From Liriodendron chinense (lineage: Eukaryota > Streptophyta > Magnoliopsida > Magnoliales > Magnoliaceae), in NCBI GenBank assembly GCA_003013855.2, contig PVNU02001464.1, forward strand, positions 1 through 64,000: a DNA stretch of 64,000 nt. Reading direction: 5' to 3'. This document shows positions 1-12,100 of this stretch, one piece after another. Position numbers and translations under genes: made by a program. How positions within the stretch are numbered: position 1 is the stretch's first letter; every line of letters begins with the position of its first letter. Below the pieces are notes generated by a model. The model was not told the origin of the DNA. It searched no databases and was given only the letters and a program-made list of their open reading frames with translations.

Positions 1-690
1 GCCCATCATGATGTATGTGTTGTATCCACACCGTCCATCCAATTGGAGAGGTCATTTTAGGGCATGAGACAAATAACGAGGCAGATCCAAAGTTCAATTG
101 GACCCACCACAGAAAAAAGTGGGGACAGTGATGCCTACTGTTGAAACCTTTCTAGGGCCCACCATGATGTTTATTTGAGATCCAACCTGTTTATAAGTTA
201 ACACAGACATGGAATAAGGGAAAACACTAATATCAGCTTGATCGAAAACTTCCCTGGCCCAAAGAAATTTTTAATGGTAGGCGTTCAATCCCCATTGTTT
301 TCTGGGGTGAGGTCCATACCATGGGAAACAGTGGTGATTGACCATTAATGGGCCATAGAAGTTTTGGATCCAGCTGATATTTATTTGGACCTTCATCCAG
401 ACTTATGTGACATTATAAACATATTGGATGGAAATAAATAATACGGAAGAATTAAGGTGCATCCTAAGAAGTTTTTAATGCTAGAGCCCACAATAACTAC
501 TGTTTCCCATGGTATGGTCCACCTGAGAATTGGATCTTCTTTATTTTTCGGTTTCTTTCATGAAAAAATCTTTAAAAACGTATGGACGGAGTGGATATAG
601 AATATATATAAATATGGGCCCCACCGTAAGGGCTGCACTGTCTTGGGTGAGGCCCGGGTCTTACCTAATCCGTTCCTGGGTTCGAGTGCC
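1..690. repeat. Palindromic repeat family, two partial copies
   Basis: Carries the arm words of the main repeat: 'gatgtatgtgttgtatccacaccgtccatcc', 'gtggacccaccac', and at the other end 'gtggatat...gggccccaccgtaagggctgcac' with 'cttacctaatccg' as outer edge. The middle holds 'aagttttggatccagctgatatt' and 'aaaacttccctggccc' in opposite directions. The left edge may continue outside the window. Confidence 0.8.
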
Positions 691-1044
691 AGGCTGGCGC
701 TTCGTAAGAATCTTAACTTGTTACGGGAAAATTCCTGTGTGGGCCCACCTAAGATTACCAATGACCGTTGGATAGAATAAGCCCAATGCGTATTATGTAT
801 GATCGTAACCATCTGATTAAGAGCATACCAAATGAATGTTCGTTTTCCATGACCTGAATCGAATGGTTTTCATCATGCAATCAGGATCATTTCCTTGTAG
901 CATGCAATCCACAGTCAGTCCCTACTATCCAACGGTCGTTCATAATAGTTAGTGGGCCTATTTTCACCCCCACCGAAAATGCCATGGTTACAATAGGGGG
1001 CTTGAAAACATGGGCAGTCATAAAATAATTTACTGTCATCATCG

Positions 1045-1445
1045 TGCGGTTCGGGTGGGCCTTACATCCACGCCATCCATCTATTTTGACAGCTCATTTT
1101 AGGGCAAGAACCCAAAAATGAAGCAGACCCAAATCTTAGGTGGACCATGCTACAAGAAACAGTCGTGATTGAATCCCCACCATTAAAAACTTCACGTGGC
1201 CACGGGAATGTTTATTCTCCATCCAACCTGTTGATAAGGTCACAACGACCTGGTTATAGAGTCTACAAAAATATCAGCTTGATAAAAAACTTTGCGGCCC
1301 ACAATAAAGTTTTAATGGTCGATTATTATGGTCCATCAGAGACTTGGATCTGCTTCATCTTTTGGATCATGACCTAAAATGAGTTTTCAAAATGTACGAA
1401 CGGTGTGGATGTAAGGCACATACATTAAAGTGGCCCCCACAGGTA
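1045..1445. repeat. Palindromic repeat copy
   Basis: Left arm 'gtgggccttacatccacgccatccat...ggtggaccatgctac', centre 'ccaacctgttgataaggtcac', right arm 'ggatctgcttcat...acggtgtggatgtaaggcacatacattaaagtggccccca'. This is the short form of the family, about 400 bp. Confidence 0.75.
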
Positions 1446-1788
1446 GGTTGAGTCGTGGGTGCTTACAATATACTTTTCTTACCTTTCAAAAACATAGATG
1501 GGTAGTACTGACATAGGGTGCATACATCACAGTGGGCCCCACAGTCAGGGATGCTACCAGCCACGGTAGATCGAAGCCATCGTCATTGTACATCTAACAT
1601 ACACACATGGCCCACGTACGGAATTTTTTCCATCACGCATTGTAGCCTAATAAGGAGAATGGCCTGGATCTTGTACGCACGCATGAGAATACGATCGGGC
1701 TGGATTGAGTTATTTCTGCCACATGATCCATCCACGGTGTGCTACATCAGGCCAACGGTATGGATCGCTGAATCATGGGCCCCGGGTG

Positions 1789-1795
1789 TATAAAA
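1789..1795 (+). promoter_or_regulatory. Candidate TATA box upstream of the ABCB gene
   Basis: TATAAAA stands in a GC-richer setting (cccgggtg before it), about 1.36 kb upstream of the coding start. That distance would suit a transcript with a leader intron. No independent support; repeats flank it. Confidence 0.25.
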
Positions 1796-2351
1796 TCAAA
1801 ACTGAGTACCTGTGCAGGTACTCGGGCCGAGGATCATATAGTTACTGGCGGGAGATTTCTAACAAAAGAGTCTTTTCTTTCCATCCAGGGACCCCATCTC
1901 CACCGTTTTTGACTGAAAGTTGCAAAAGTATAGTTGGAAGAATACACGTGCAAGTGTTCTTATAAAGTAAATTCTCTCAGATTCCAAGAACAGTGCACTG
2001 AATGGAACAATCACATGAACTGATCATCACAGATGGAAAATCCAAAAGATCATGAGAACCATTAATCTGGAGGTTTGAATTCAAGCACCCTTTTGATATT
2101 TTGGGAAGTTGTTGATCCAACGGTTCTCAATCTTCAATACTTTGATTTTGGTATTTTCTTATATATTGTTTTTTTTTTTTTTTTAAGTTGGGTTTGTTTT
2201 CTGTGTTTGGAACTGATAATGTGCTATGTTCTAAGAATGAGAGGCTGAGATTTCTCTCATTCTGTTGGAGAAATCGTGTTTTCAGTTAAAAATGGAACAT
2301 GGTTGTCTTCTTTTTGCTTATGTTCTTTTGTTCTTGTTTGTAAGACTTCTA

Positions 2352-2541
2352 GGCCGCATTTGGATGGCTTGAATAGCTGTTGGCAGAACTGTCTTTTACA
2401 AAAGATTGATAGTTACAGATTCTGGTGAAAAATATTGAACTGTTGTTTCGGGTTTTGAATTCGAAAACTGGTAGACAATTCAATTCAGAATCACTTGTCG
2501 TCCTTTCTAAACATGATTTCATATACATCCGAACGCAGCCA
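2352..2541. mobile_element. Small MITE-like element in the ABCB leader region
   Basis: Ends are inverted: GGCCGCATTTGGATG at 2353 and CATCCGAACGCAGCC near 2527-2540, with AT-rich filler between and no coding capacity. The target duplication is unclear. Confidence 0.5.
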
Positions 2542-2898
2542 TAATCTTCATTGACCTTTTGGTATGCGGTCGACAAAGGTGAGAATATCAACTCTGCTAG
2601 AGAATTTAAGAGTTCTATTTGTGGAATTCTTGTTTCCAGTCAAAGACAATCATGCCACCTTCTTCCCTCCCTCTTTAAGAGTTTGTCAGATTTTCATCTT
2701 CCTAGGCTTTATGGCTTCTGTTCTTACATGTTTTTTTTATTATGTTTCATGTAAAAGTGTATAATCTGCTGCTTTTGCCGGAGAAAGTGGAAATCATCTG
2801 TTTGTTTATAAGAAATCATGGTCATGATTTATTGTTCTTTCAGTCCTTTTAGACATTGATGTGCATCTTTTGGAGTATAGTTAGATTGAAATCTCTCT

Positions 2899-2931
<33 letters not shown>

Positions 2932-2958
2932 TCTCTCAATTGTGGTTTGTTCTCACAG

Positions 2959-3146
2959 ACTTCAACTGAGGATGCACACAAAGTATTCAACTTCTATCGA
3001 CAGAGATCTTGAAATGCAGAAAAAGGCGACTCCTAAGCTTTACGACTGAGGAATCACGAGTTATGAGTTGAAAACATGGCTGAGGAGACTCAATTGAACG
3101 GTGATAGCAACTTCCATCAAGCTGGATCCACAGCAACTCACCACTT
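2959..3146 (+). promoter_or_regulatory. Probable 5' leader of the ABCB gene with an overlapping upstream ORF
   Basis: A pyrimidine tract ending TTCTCACAG at 2950-2958 looks like the acceptor of a leader intron. A donor-like AAG|GTGAGA at 2576-2584 could be its partner. An ATG at 3076 opens a 69-codon frame that ends at 3285, out of frame with the main ORF and overlapping it by about 140 bases. Its first residues, MAEETQLNGDSN, look like a normal N-terminus for this transporter group, so this could be a frameshifted start rather than a regulatory uORF. Confidence 0.4.
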
Positions 3147-6100
3147 ATGGACGTCCATACAACCTCGGGAGAGATGCATGATCAACAACAGCACGCGGAG
3201 AGCAAGGGAAAAGAGGAGACCAAGAACACAATCCCGTTCTACAAGCTGTTTTCATTTGCGGACTCCACAGATTTTGTGCTTATGATTGTGGGATCCATTG
3301 GAGCTACAGTGAATGGTGTTTCCACACCTTTTATGACCGTTCTCTTTGGGCAGGTGATTAATTCATTTGGAGAAAATTCGGATGTTAAAAAGATGGTTAA
3401 TGAAGTTTCCAAGGCAAGTATCCCCACATGGTTCTTCTATGAATGTCTCTAAATTATCTCTAGTTTTTATTTTCATTCATACCTAAATCACAGGACTAGT
3501 TGGATGCTTCATTGCGATGGATTGATAGTCCTGATTCCTGATTCATGGCTTTGAAAAGAATTTCAATCGTATCCAGTTGGAGAGATGGGTTCCTAATTAT
3601 TCTTATTTTACTATGAAAATTTTCTTTCTGCATTTTATGCATTCCTAATTATTCTTATTTTACTATGAGATTTTTCTTTCTGCATTTTATGCATTCTTGT
3701 AGGAGAGTAGAGTACGTTTGTGTATATGGGCATGCATATGTGCTTCAATTTCTAAGTCGTGGTGTCACATCCACCATACATGCTGCATACATGCAAATCA
3801 ATCCAGAGTATCAAAACTGCAAGGCCTGGAGCATAGCCCCAAAGTCACACAGATTGTAAGTTCCAATCAAATTGACGTTCAAAAATTAAAATGGAAAGAG
3901 GTCCAAATTAAGCAAAATCAGATGGTTAATATCGTTCAATCAGTTCCAGTTCTGGACTACACTCCATCACACTTGAGTCTTGCGGTTTGGCAGTCTGGAT
4001 TGCTGTATGAATTCTCTCTGTACAGTGGATGATTCATGAGACACAACTTACAAAATGGCATGAACTATCACTGCAATGCATACCTTCAAAAGTCAATGAG
4101 AACTGATTTTCCCATATGATTAAGGAGATTTAATGATGCTCAAGCGGTAAATTAATATTGATGTCTGCTTGATGTTTTCAGGTAGCTCTGAAATTTGTTT
4201 ATATGGCTGCAGTGGCAGGCCTGGCAGCATTCTTCCGTAAGTACATTATCATCTCTCTTTTAGCATCTTTCTCCGTATTCTTATATAGCCTAGAACCTAT
4301 TTGAACTATTAAAAATGGAAAAAGCCTTTGTTGTCGTCTGTCAGAGTTGTCTTGCTGGGTAGTCACTGGGGAAAGACAGGCAGCGCGAATAAGGAATTTG
4401 TACTTGAGAATGATACTGAGACAGGACATTGCATTCTTCGACAAGGAAACGAAAACAGGAGAAGTTGTTGGGAGGATGTCAGGCAATACCGTTCTTATTC
4501 AAGATGCCATGGGTGAGAAGGTATCAATACTATTTCGCTCGCCTCCAATCAGTATTACACCATGTTGGTGTTTTTCTATTGTGTTAAAAAATTCAACATG
4601 GACCATCAATTGCTAAAATACTTATTCACAATCGTTCCCAGCCAGTTCTCCTCAAGTGATTTTAAATAGCATTGGGAAGTTCATGGTTGCTTCTTTTTAA
4701 GTTGGATCAATGGAGGACTGGGAATGTGATATAATTCAGGTTAGAAGACAGTTTTCTACTATTAAACATGCCTTGTTGGCTTTAATTCAGTATCACCTGT
4801 TGTAATTTGTATGTTGTAGTGCAGCTGATTAGTATATATTGAAAATTTCTTGCTCATCTTTCTTGCAAACTCATAATTATCTTTAGCTGAATATCATCAC
4901 ACCCAACAACACATCACAATGGCATTCTTACTGATTGAGTAGTGGAAACTTGTGATGAATTCCACCAACTGCTGCATTTGACCCTCGTGAGGAAATATAG
5001 GGGGAAAAAAAACCAGATATGCTTTTGCTTTCTTTATAGATGATTGATCTTTCATGAATGCCAATTGATTGCTGAGAATCTCCTTCTTGGACATGTTTCA
5101 AGTTTTTCATTCCATTTTACAGGTTGGCAAATTCATTCAGCTGATATCGTCTTTCGTAGGAGGCTTTGTAATAGCATTTATTCAAGGGTGGCTTCTGGCC
5201 CTTATCATGCTATCTGTTATTCCTCCTCTTGCAATCTCAGGTGCAGTTATGGCTATCGTTATAACCAAGATGGCGTCCCGTGGCCAAACGGCTTACACAG
5301 AAGCAGGAGTTGTTGTAGAACAGACGATTAGCTCAATTAGAACGGTATATAAAATTTTCCATCATGACACGCATGCACAAACAGTTGCAGACTTATTCCT
5401 AATAATGAACATGTGGGGCCTGTTTGGGTGCCACTTAAAAATGACTTCATCTCATTTTAATTAACTGTATTTATGTATTAGAGATCATATTTCTTCTTGT
5501 TGATGATTAAAAATCTTGAAGACCAACAATTATGATCTCTAATACATAATTATGCTTTACTAAAATGAGATGAGTGTAGCCAACAACCCCCCCCCCCCCC
5601 CAAGTGGAACCTTGGGCGTGCAACACACATGCACGGTGGGCCTCCCCCTCCTCCCACTCAAGTGGGCCTGGGGCATGGACCGGGCGGATAACCTTGTTGG
5701 GGTTAGGAGCCCCGCAGCGGAAGCAATCAAAGCAGGCGAGGAACATACCACAATGGCAATTAACAAGCAAATCATCACACACAAGAAGGCAATCCGATTT
5801 TTACATGGAAAAATCCCTCACGGGTAAAAAACCACGGCACAAAGCGACACCAATCCACTATGATATCAGAAATTACAAGAGATAGAAGAAACACAACCCG
5901 GATCACAGCCCACAAGAGAAATCCCAAGCTAACAAAGCTAATTATCACATGAGAAGGAGAAACACAGCCTTTTCCCTCAACCCAGAAAACTCCAAGCTTC
6001 CTAGCTCTTTCTCTCACCCTAGAACCCTCTCAATCCCTTGGCCCATTGGCGGCGACCCTAATCTCGGATTATATCCCCTTAAATAGAGAAAAACCGGAAT

Positions 6101-9100
6101 TAGAAACTCCTTGCGCAACAAACCGCGCAAGAGACCAAGTCCAAACTGTGGCCGGCTGGCCGGTGGTCTTCATGCTTGAAGATTGAGGCATCCAATCCCA
6201 ATAAACCCAGGCTCTGATACCACTGTAGTGTCACACCCAAAAGGCTAACCTATTAGGTGGAGTAACCCTAAGATATATGAAGACAAATTCGGCCCCCTCC
6301 CAACCGATGTGGGACAAACCAACAATGAGCTCCATAAGAGCCTGTTTGGGTGACACTTAGAAAATGTGTTCATCTTATTTTAGTTAACACCAATTACTTA
6401 TTAAAGATCCCAGTTTCTATAATTTTTGGTTATATTTTTAATCCTTCGCATAAAAAAAAAAAAAGATCTTTAGTACATGAATAGGATTGAATAAAATGAG
6501 AACTCATTTTTATGTGACACCCAAACAGTCCCTTACGATGGATACAGCTGCTCAGTTGGACTGAATTGAGATACTTAAATGAAATATAGAAGAAATGTCC
6601 AAAACAAAAGTGGGACCATTTTAATTCATAATGACAACCAGCTGCAATTGCAATTCCATACATTTCAGGATGATCTCGGAACGATCTGAATTGCTAGAGT
6701 GGGGTGAGATGGGCTAAACTCACTTGGGTCATTTCCACTTTGTTGCATGGATTTGATGCAATCCAATTCCATTGAGCATTCAAACGCAGCCTCAGTTTCC
6801 GTCTGTCTTCTTCTTCTTCTTCTTTTGAGAAAGCATTCTGAAATGTTCTCTTCTTCAGGTTGCATCCTTTACTGGGGAGAAGCAAGCTATAGATAAATAC
6901 GACAAGTCTCTGAAGTCTGCTTACAAGTCCAGTATTCAGGAGGGTTTGGCTGCAGGATTAGGCCTGGGTGTTTTCATGTTTCTTGTGTTGTGCTGCTATG
7001 CTTTGGCTATATGGTTCGGTTCAAGGATGGTACTGAACAAAGGATATTCAGGTGGTAATGTGATGACTGTGATTTTTGCAGTGTTGACCGGTGCCTTGTA
7101 AGTTTGCAAACTTCCACTTCTTAAGCTTTCAAAAATCTGTTTAGTCCTTGTAAAATCATAAAATACCAGAGAAGTATGCAAGCCCCACCACACCTCTCCC
7201 CATTCACCTTTACAACAACACATGAACCAAACTGGCAAGTGTATGGTACATCATAGCTGTAAGTAAGGTGAGCTGCACCATGAAGCTGACCTCGCACAAA
7301 GATCAGGCAGGTCCACTGATCATGTGGGCGCCATGTGTATGTTGAAGGTGGGCTGTTGACAAGAATGTTTTTAAGCCATCTGTTTGTTTCTCTTATAGAG
7401 GTGGCCCACCTAAACAGTACATGAGCATGAAGCCCCCGCCAAATTTGCACTCATTATCCCACACAGTTGCCAGGTTGGCACATGTGCAGAATATAAATGT
7501 GCATGTGAGGCCATCAAACCTTAACCACTAGTCTTCATGAAGAGCCAAAGGAATTACAATCAGTTCTGAGATCATACTGAAAAGTAAAGAAGAATCATCT
7601 TGGAAGCATGTGTATTATAGAAGAGTTATTTAGAGTGAGTTTGGTTGCACCATGAATTTCATGATATTTGGTGCAACCAAACGTACCCATAATCTTGGAA
7701 AATTATACCATTTGTGAACATCAGATACATCTTCACACAATGCATTATGCATTCATGTATCTATAGTGCCTTTCTGATGGCTGAGAACCTGAACAAGATT
7801 TACTCCTTTTTCTGTCTGAATGCCATGATGATTCAGATCTCTGGGCCAGGCCTCTCCATGCATGAGTGCATTTGCAGCAGGACAAGCTGCAGCATTCAAG
7901 ATGTTTGAGACAATCAAGAGGAAGCCGGAAATAGATACGCACAACACTAGTGGACTAAAGTTGGATGACATCCGAGGAGAGATCGTGTTAAGAGATGTCT
8001 ATTTCAGTTATCCAGCAAGGCCAGATGAACAAATATTTGCCGGATTCTCTCTTTCAATACCCAGTGGCATGACAGCAGCCCTGGTTGGAGAGAGCGGGAG
8101 CGGAAAATCAACAGTGATCAGTCTGATAGAGAGATTTTATGACCCACAAGTTGGTGAAGTTCTTATAGATGGTATTAACCTCAAGGAGTTTCAGCTAAGA
8201 TGGATCAGACAGAAAATCGGGCTAGTTAGTCAGGAACCCGTGTTGTTTGCTTCAAGCATCAAAGATAATATTTCCTACGGTAAGGATGGTGCAACTGTTG
8301 AAGAGATCAGAGCTGCCACTGAGCTTGCCAATGCTTCCAAATTCATTGACAAAATGCCTCAGGTTTTAATTCTTCGACCTTTTCTTGGCGGTGTTAGGAT
8401 AGTATCCACAATTTCGTCATTTCTGATTTATTAGACCATTTATTGCACCTTTGCAATTCAATTGGATAGTGCATCCAAACACACCCTCATCATTTTTTTT
8501 ATTTTTTTGGTTGATCTTTACTATTATGTATCTGGTTTTCATGCGTAAATGCAGCGTTTTTGTACCCTTTGTAAACTGTAATTATTTGTAATGAGTGGCT
8601 GTTTAACTCTTATGCTATTTTATACTAAATATTTCAGGGTCTCAACACCATGGTTGGTGAGCACGGAACACATCTATCAGGAGGGCAGAAGCAGAGAATT
8701 GCTATAGCTAGAGCAATTCTAAAAGATCCACGAATCCTCCTCCTAGATGAAGCGACAAGTGCGCTCGATGCAGAGTCTGAACAGATCGTGCAGGAGGCGC
8801 TAGACAGGATCATGGTCAACCGAACCACTGTCATTGTGGCCCATCGCCTGAGTACAGTGAGGAATGCTGACATGATTGCCGTGATTCATCAAGGATCACT
8901 CGTTGAAAAGGGTAAGAACCTCATCGATATATTCATAGCCTAGTTGTTCCCTTGTTTAACAGGTGCTTGTAGCGTACAATTATTGCAATTGAGACCATTG
9001 ATTTGGTCAGTGCTATTGAATGTGAATGCAACAGCTGATCCATGACAGTGTGATTGCCTTGACCTTTGAGCCTGGCCCACCAAATCAACAATTCTGATCG

Positions 9101-12100
9101 TTGCAGTGCTACCTGTTCTATGGAGATGTTTTTATTTTCCATCATTGAACTCCATGAAATCCATACATGATGGCAGTATTCCTCTTCAAGAAAGATAAAC
9201 ACACAAACATCTCCAAAAATATCCCTTTTTTTTTTTTCTAAATGACGGACGGATTTCCAGAGATTTTTTTTGTACTTGCAAAATTAAAAAGCTTTAACAA
9301 TCATAATCGCATAATCATATTCTAGATTGAGTCCCCAACATTTTCAATTGTCCAGGTTCTCATTCGGAGCTTCTCAAGGATCCAAACGGAGCATATTGTC
9401 AACTTATACGCTTGCAAGAAGCACAACAGGAATCAGAAGATTCAGAACTAACTGATCACAACAAGCAGGAAATCACATTAGATTCTAATCCAAAGTTGAT
9501 CCAACAGGTGTCATTCCAACGATCTTTAAGCAGGGAATCATCCCGCAGTGATGGAAACAGAAGCCACCACTCATTTTCAATCTCATCTGGGCTACCGCCC
9601 GCCCCCAATATCCAAGAAGACCCAGAACTGGAACCTGAAAACCCAAAGCCATCAGAGAAGGTACACAAAGTTTCACTCCGCCGACTCGCCTGTCTCAACA
9701 AGCCAGAGCTCCCAATACTGCTACTTGGAGGCATTGCAGCAGTCATCAACGGTGTCATATTCCCCCTTTTTGCAATCTTTATTTCTAGTATAATTCGGAT
9801 GCTATATAAGCCACCTGACGAGCTACGTAGGGAGTCCAGGTTTTGGTCATTGATGTTCATCGCCCTTGGCGTGGTCTCACTAGTGGCGTCCCCAGCTCGA
9901 ACATACTTATTTGGCAAAGCCGGCTGCCGGTTGATAGAAAGGATCCGGTTGATGTCGTTCAAGAAGGTGGTACACATGGAGATTGAGTGGTTTGATAACG
10001 CTGAGAATTCAAGCGGTGTGATTGGTGCGAAGCTGTCAGTGGATGCCGCAACTGTTTGTGGATTGGTTGGAGATGCGCTCGCACTGATGGTGCAGAATGC
10101 TGCGTCTGTGATTGCTGGTCTGGCAATCGCATTTGAGGCGAATTGGCAATTGGCTCTAATAATCTTAGCTATGGTACCATTGATAGGCCTCGGTGGATGG
10201 GTCGAAATGAAGTTCTTGAAAGGATTCAGCACAGACGCAAAGGTTTGCTTTTCAACTCCTTGAAAACATTGTGAATGGGATGAAATCATAAAACCAACTT
10301 TCTCTTTTTTCAACGAAGAAGAAGCCATCTTAATGATTTGCAAGATCTTTTTTGAAGTAGTCCTTTCTATTATTTCCGGAAAAGATCATTCATTCAATTT
10401 TTCGTTGTCAGTGAATCGAAGAATGCTGATGACTTTGAACAATTTCACAGATTCCTATGTTCCGTTAATTTAAGTTTTTTTTTTTTTTTTTTATTGGCAT
10501 ATGCTAGTTCAATATCGTACATGTATGGAGCACCTTCGACATATTTAGAATGCAAGGAAAGTGGGATTTTTTTAAAATTTTTTTTCTAAACGAAAAAATT
10601 CCATTGATCAAACATGGCAGCCAGCAGGATGCCACTAGAAACTGTACAAGAAGCGCCCACTTCGGGCGGGCCTACGGACACAAAAAACCGCAGGCCCGCT
10701 TATCATATAACTGGAAGAAAAAAAAAAAAAAAAACAGAAACCGAAGGAGACTACCCTGCCAATCTTTCTCTCAGGGAAAGTGAGATTTGATTGCACCTGA
10801 AGGGTGCATTTGGATGCATTATCGAAATGAATTGCGACTGTTAATCTTTAAGAAAGTGGAAGTGACGAAATCACAATGCCTCCTCCCTTAGCATTTATGG
10901 GATACGGGCTCTAAATTACAATTGTATCACTTTCAAGTAGGACTTGAAAGGTTCGTAACTGCAATTTGCAGTTAGTTCCTTGTTAAGAAAACTAGGGAAT
11001 ATCATTGCTTTTGTCATTTCCTCTTGATTAAGGTTGCTTTTGGTTGCACCAAATTTCATGACTAAAATTTGGTGAAAATATCATAAAATTTCATGATATT
11101 TGGTGCAACCAAACACACCTTACTCTTAACGTTTGCAATTTAATTCGCTTGCTTATCCAAACGAAGCAAAAGCGAAGGTGGTATTCGCATTGTCAATGCT
11201 CCAACATACCATGTCATATTAATTAGTTTTTAATGAGGATGGAAATTTTAAATTGGATTGTAGATGATATATGAGGAAGCAAACAATGCTCCAATATACT
11301 ATGTCATATTAATTGGTTTTTGATGTGGATGGAAATTTGAAATTGGATTGTAGGCGATGTATGAGGAAGCGACTCAGGTTGCTAACGACGCAGTTGGGAG
11401 TATAAGAACAGTCGCTTCTTTTTGCGCTGAAGAGAAGGTTATGGAACTCTATCAAAAGAAATGTCAAGGTCCTATGAAGACAGGAATAAAGCAGGGGCTG
11501 GTCAGCGGCGTTGGTTTCGGGCTCACATTTTTCCTGCTGTTCTGTGCCTACTCAACCAGTTACTATGCTGGGGCTCGGCTCATTGAGGATGGGAAGACAA
11601 CTTTCATGGAAGTTTTACGTGTATGTGATGCATCTCTACACAACTTGTCAATGAAAATTTTGAAAGTTTGTAAAGAAAATTTTCTATTACTGGAGACAAT
11701 TTTTCCAATGATAAGCATGTTCAAAAACCCGAAAACTCAACTTGACTCGATGTCCAGTCAGGTCGGGTCAACTTGAAGACTCAACTCTAACTCAATATAA
11801 TTTAATAATAATATTTAAGTAATAATACCTATTATATCAACTGTGATTGACATCAATTATCATAGATTAAACGCAAAGATTCTTGGTAGAATTGTTTGAC
11901 TATGTTTGAATCTTATACTCTACGCTTTCATTTTTTTTTTTTTTTAATCAATAAAAGCAATCACTCAGCGAGTGATTCATTTTGAGTCGTGCCGAGTTGC
12001 GTCAAGTCAACGTAGTTGGGACCAACTTAATAAGTCTGGCCGAGTCTCGACCAAGTCAAGCTCGCTAGCAAGTTTCATGGTGACTCAGCTCAAAATCTTG

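Noticed and set aside
650..720. tRNA or SINE because of 'gggttcgagtgcc'
   Set aside because: The B-box spacing is off, no A-box or cloverleaf can be drawn, and the segment belongs to the palindromic repeat edge.
9456..10343. 295-residue open frame on the minus strand
   Set aside because: It lies exactly opposite ABCB exon 8 and mirrors its codon structure; no family resemblance.
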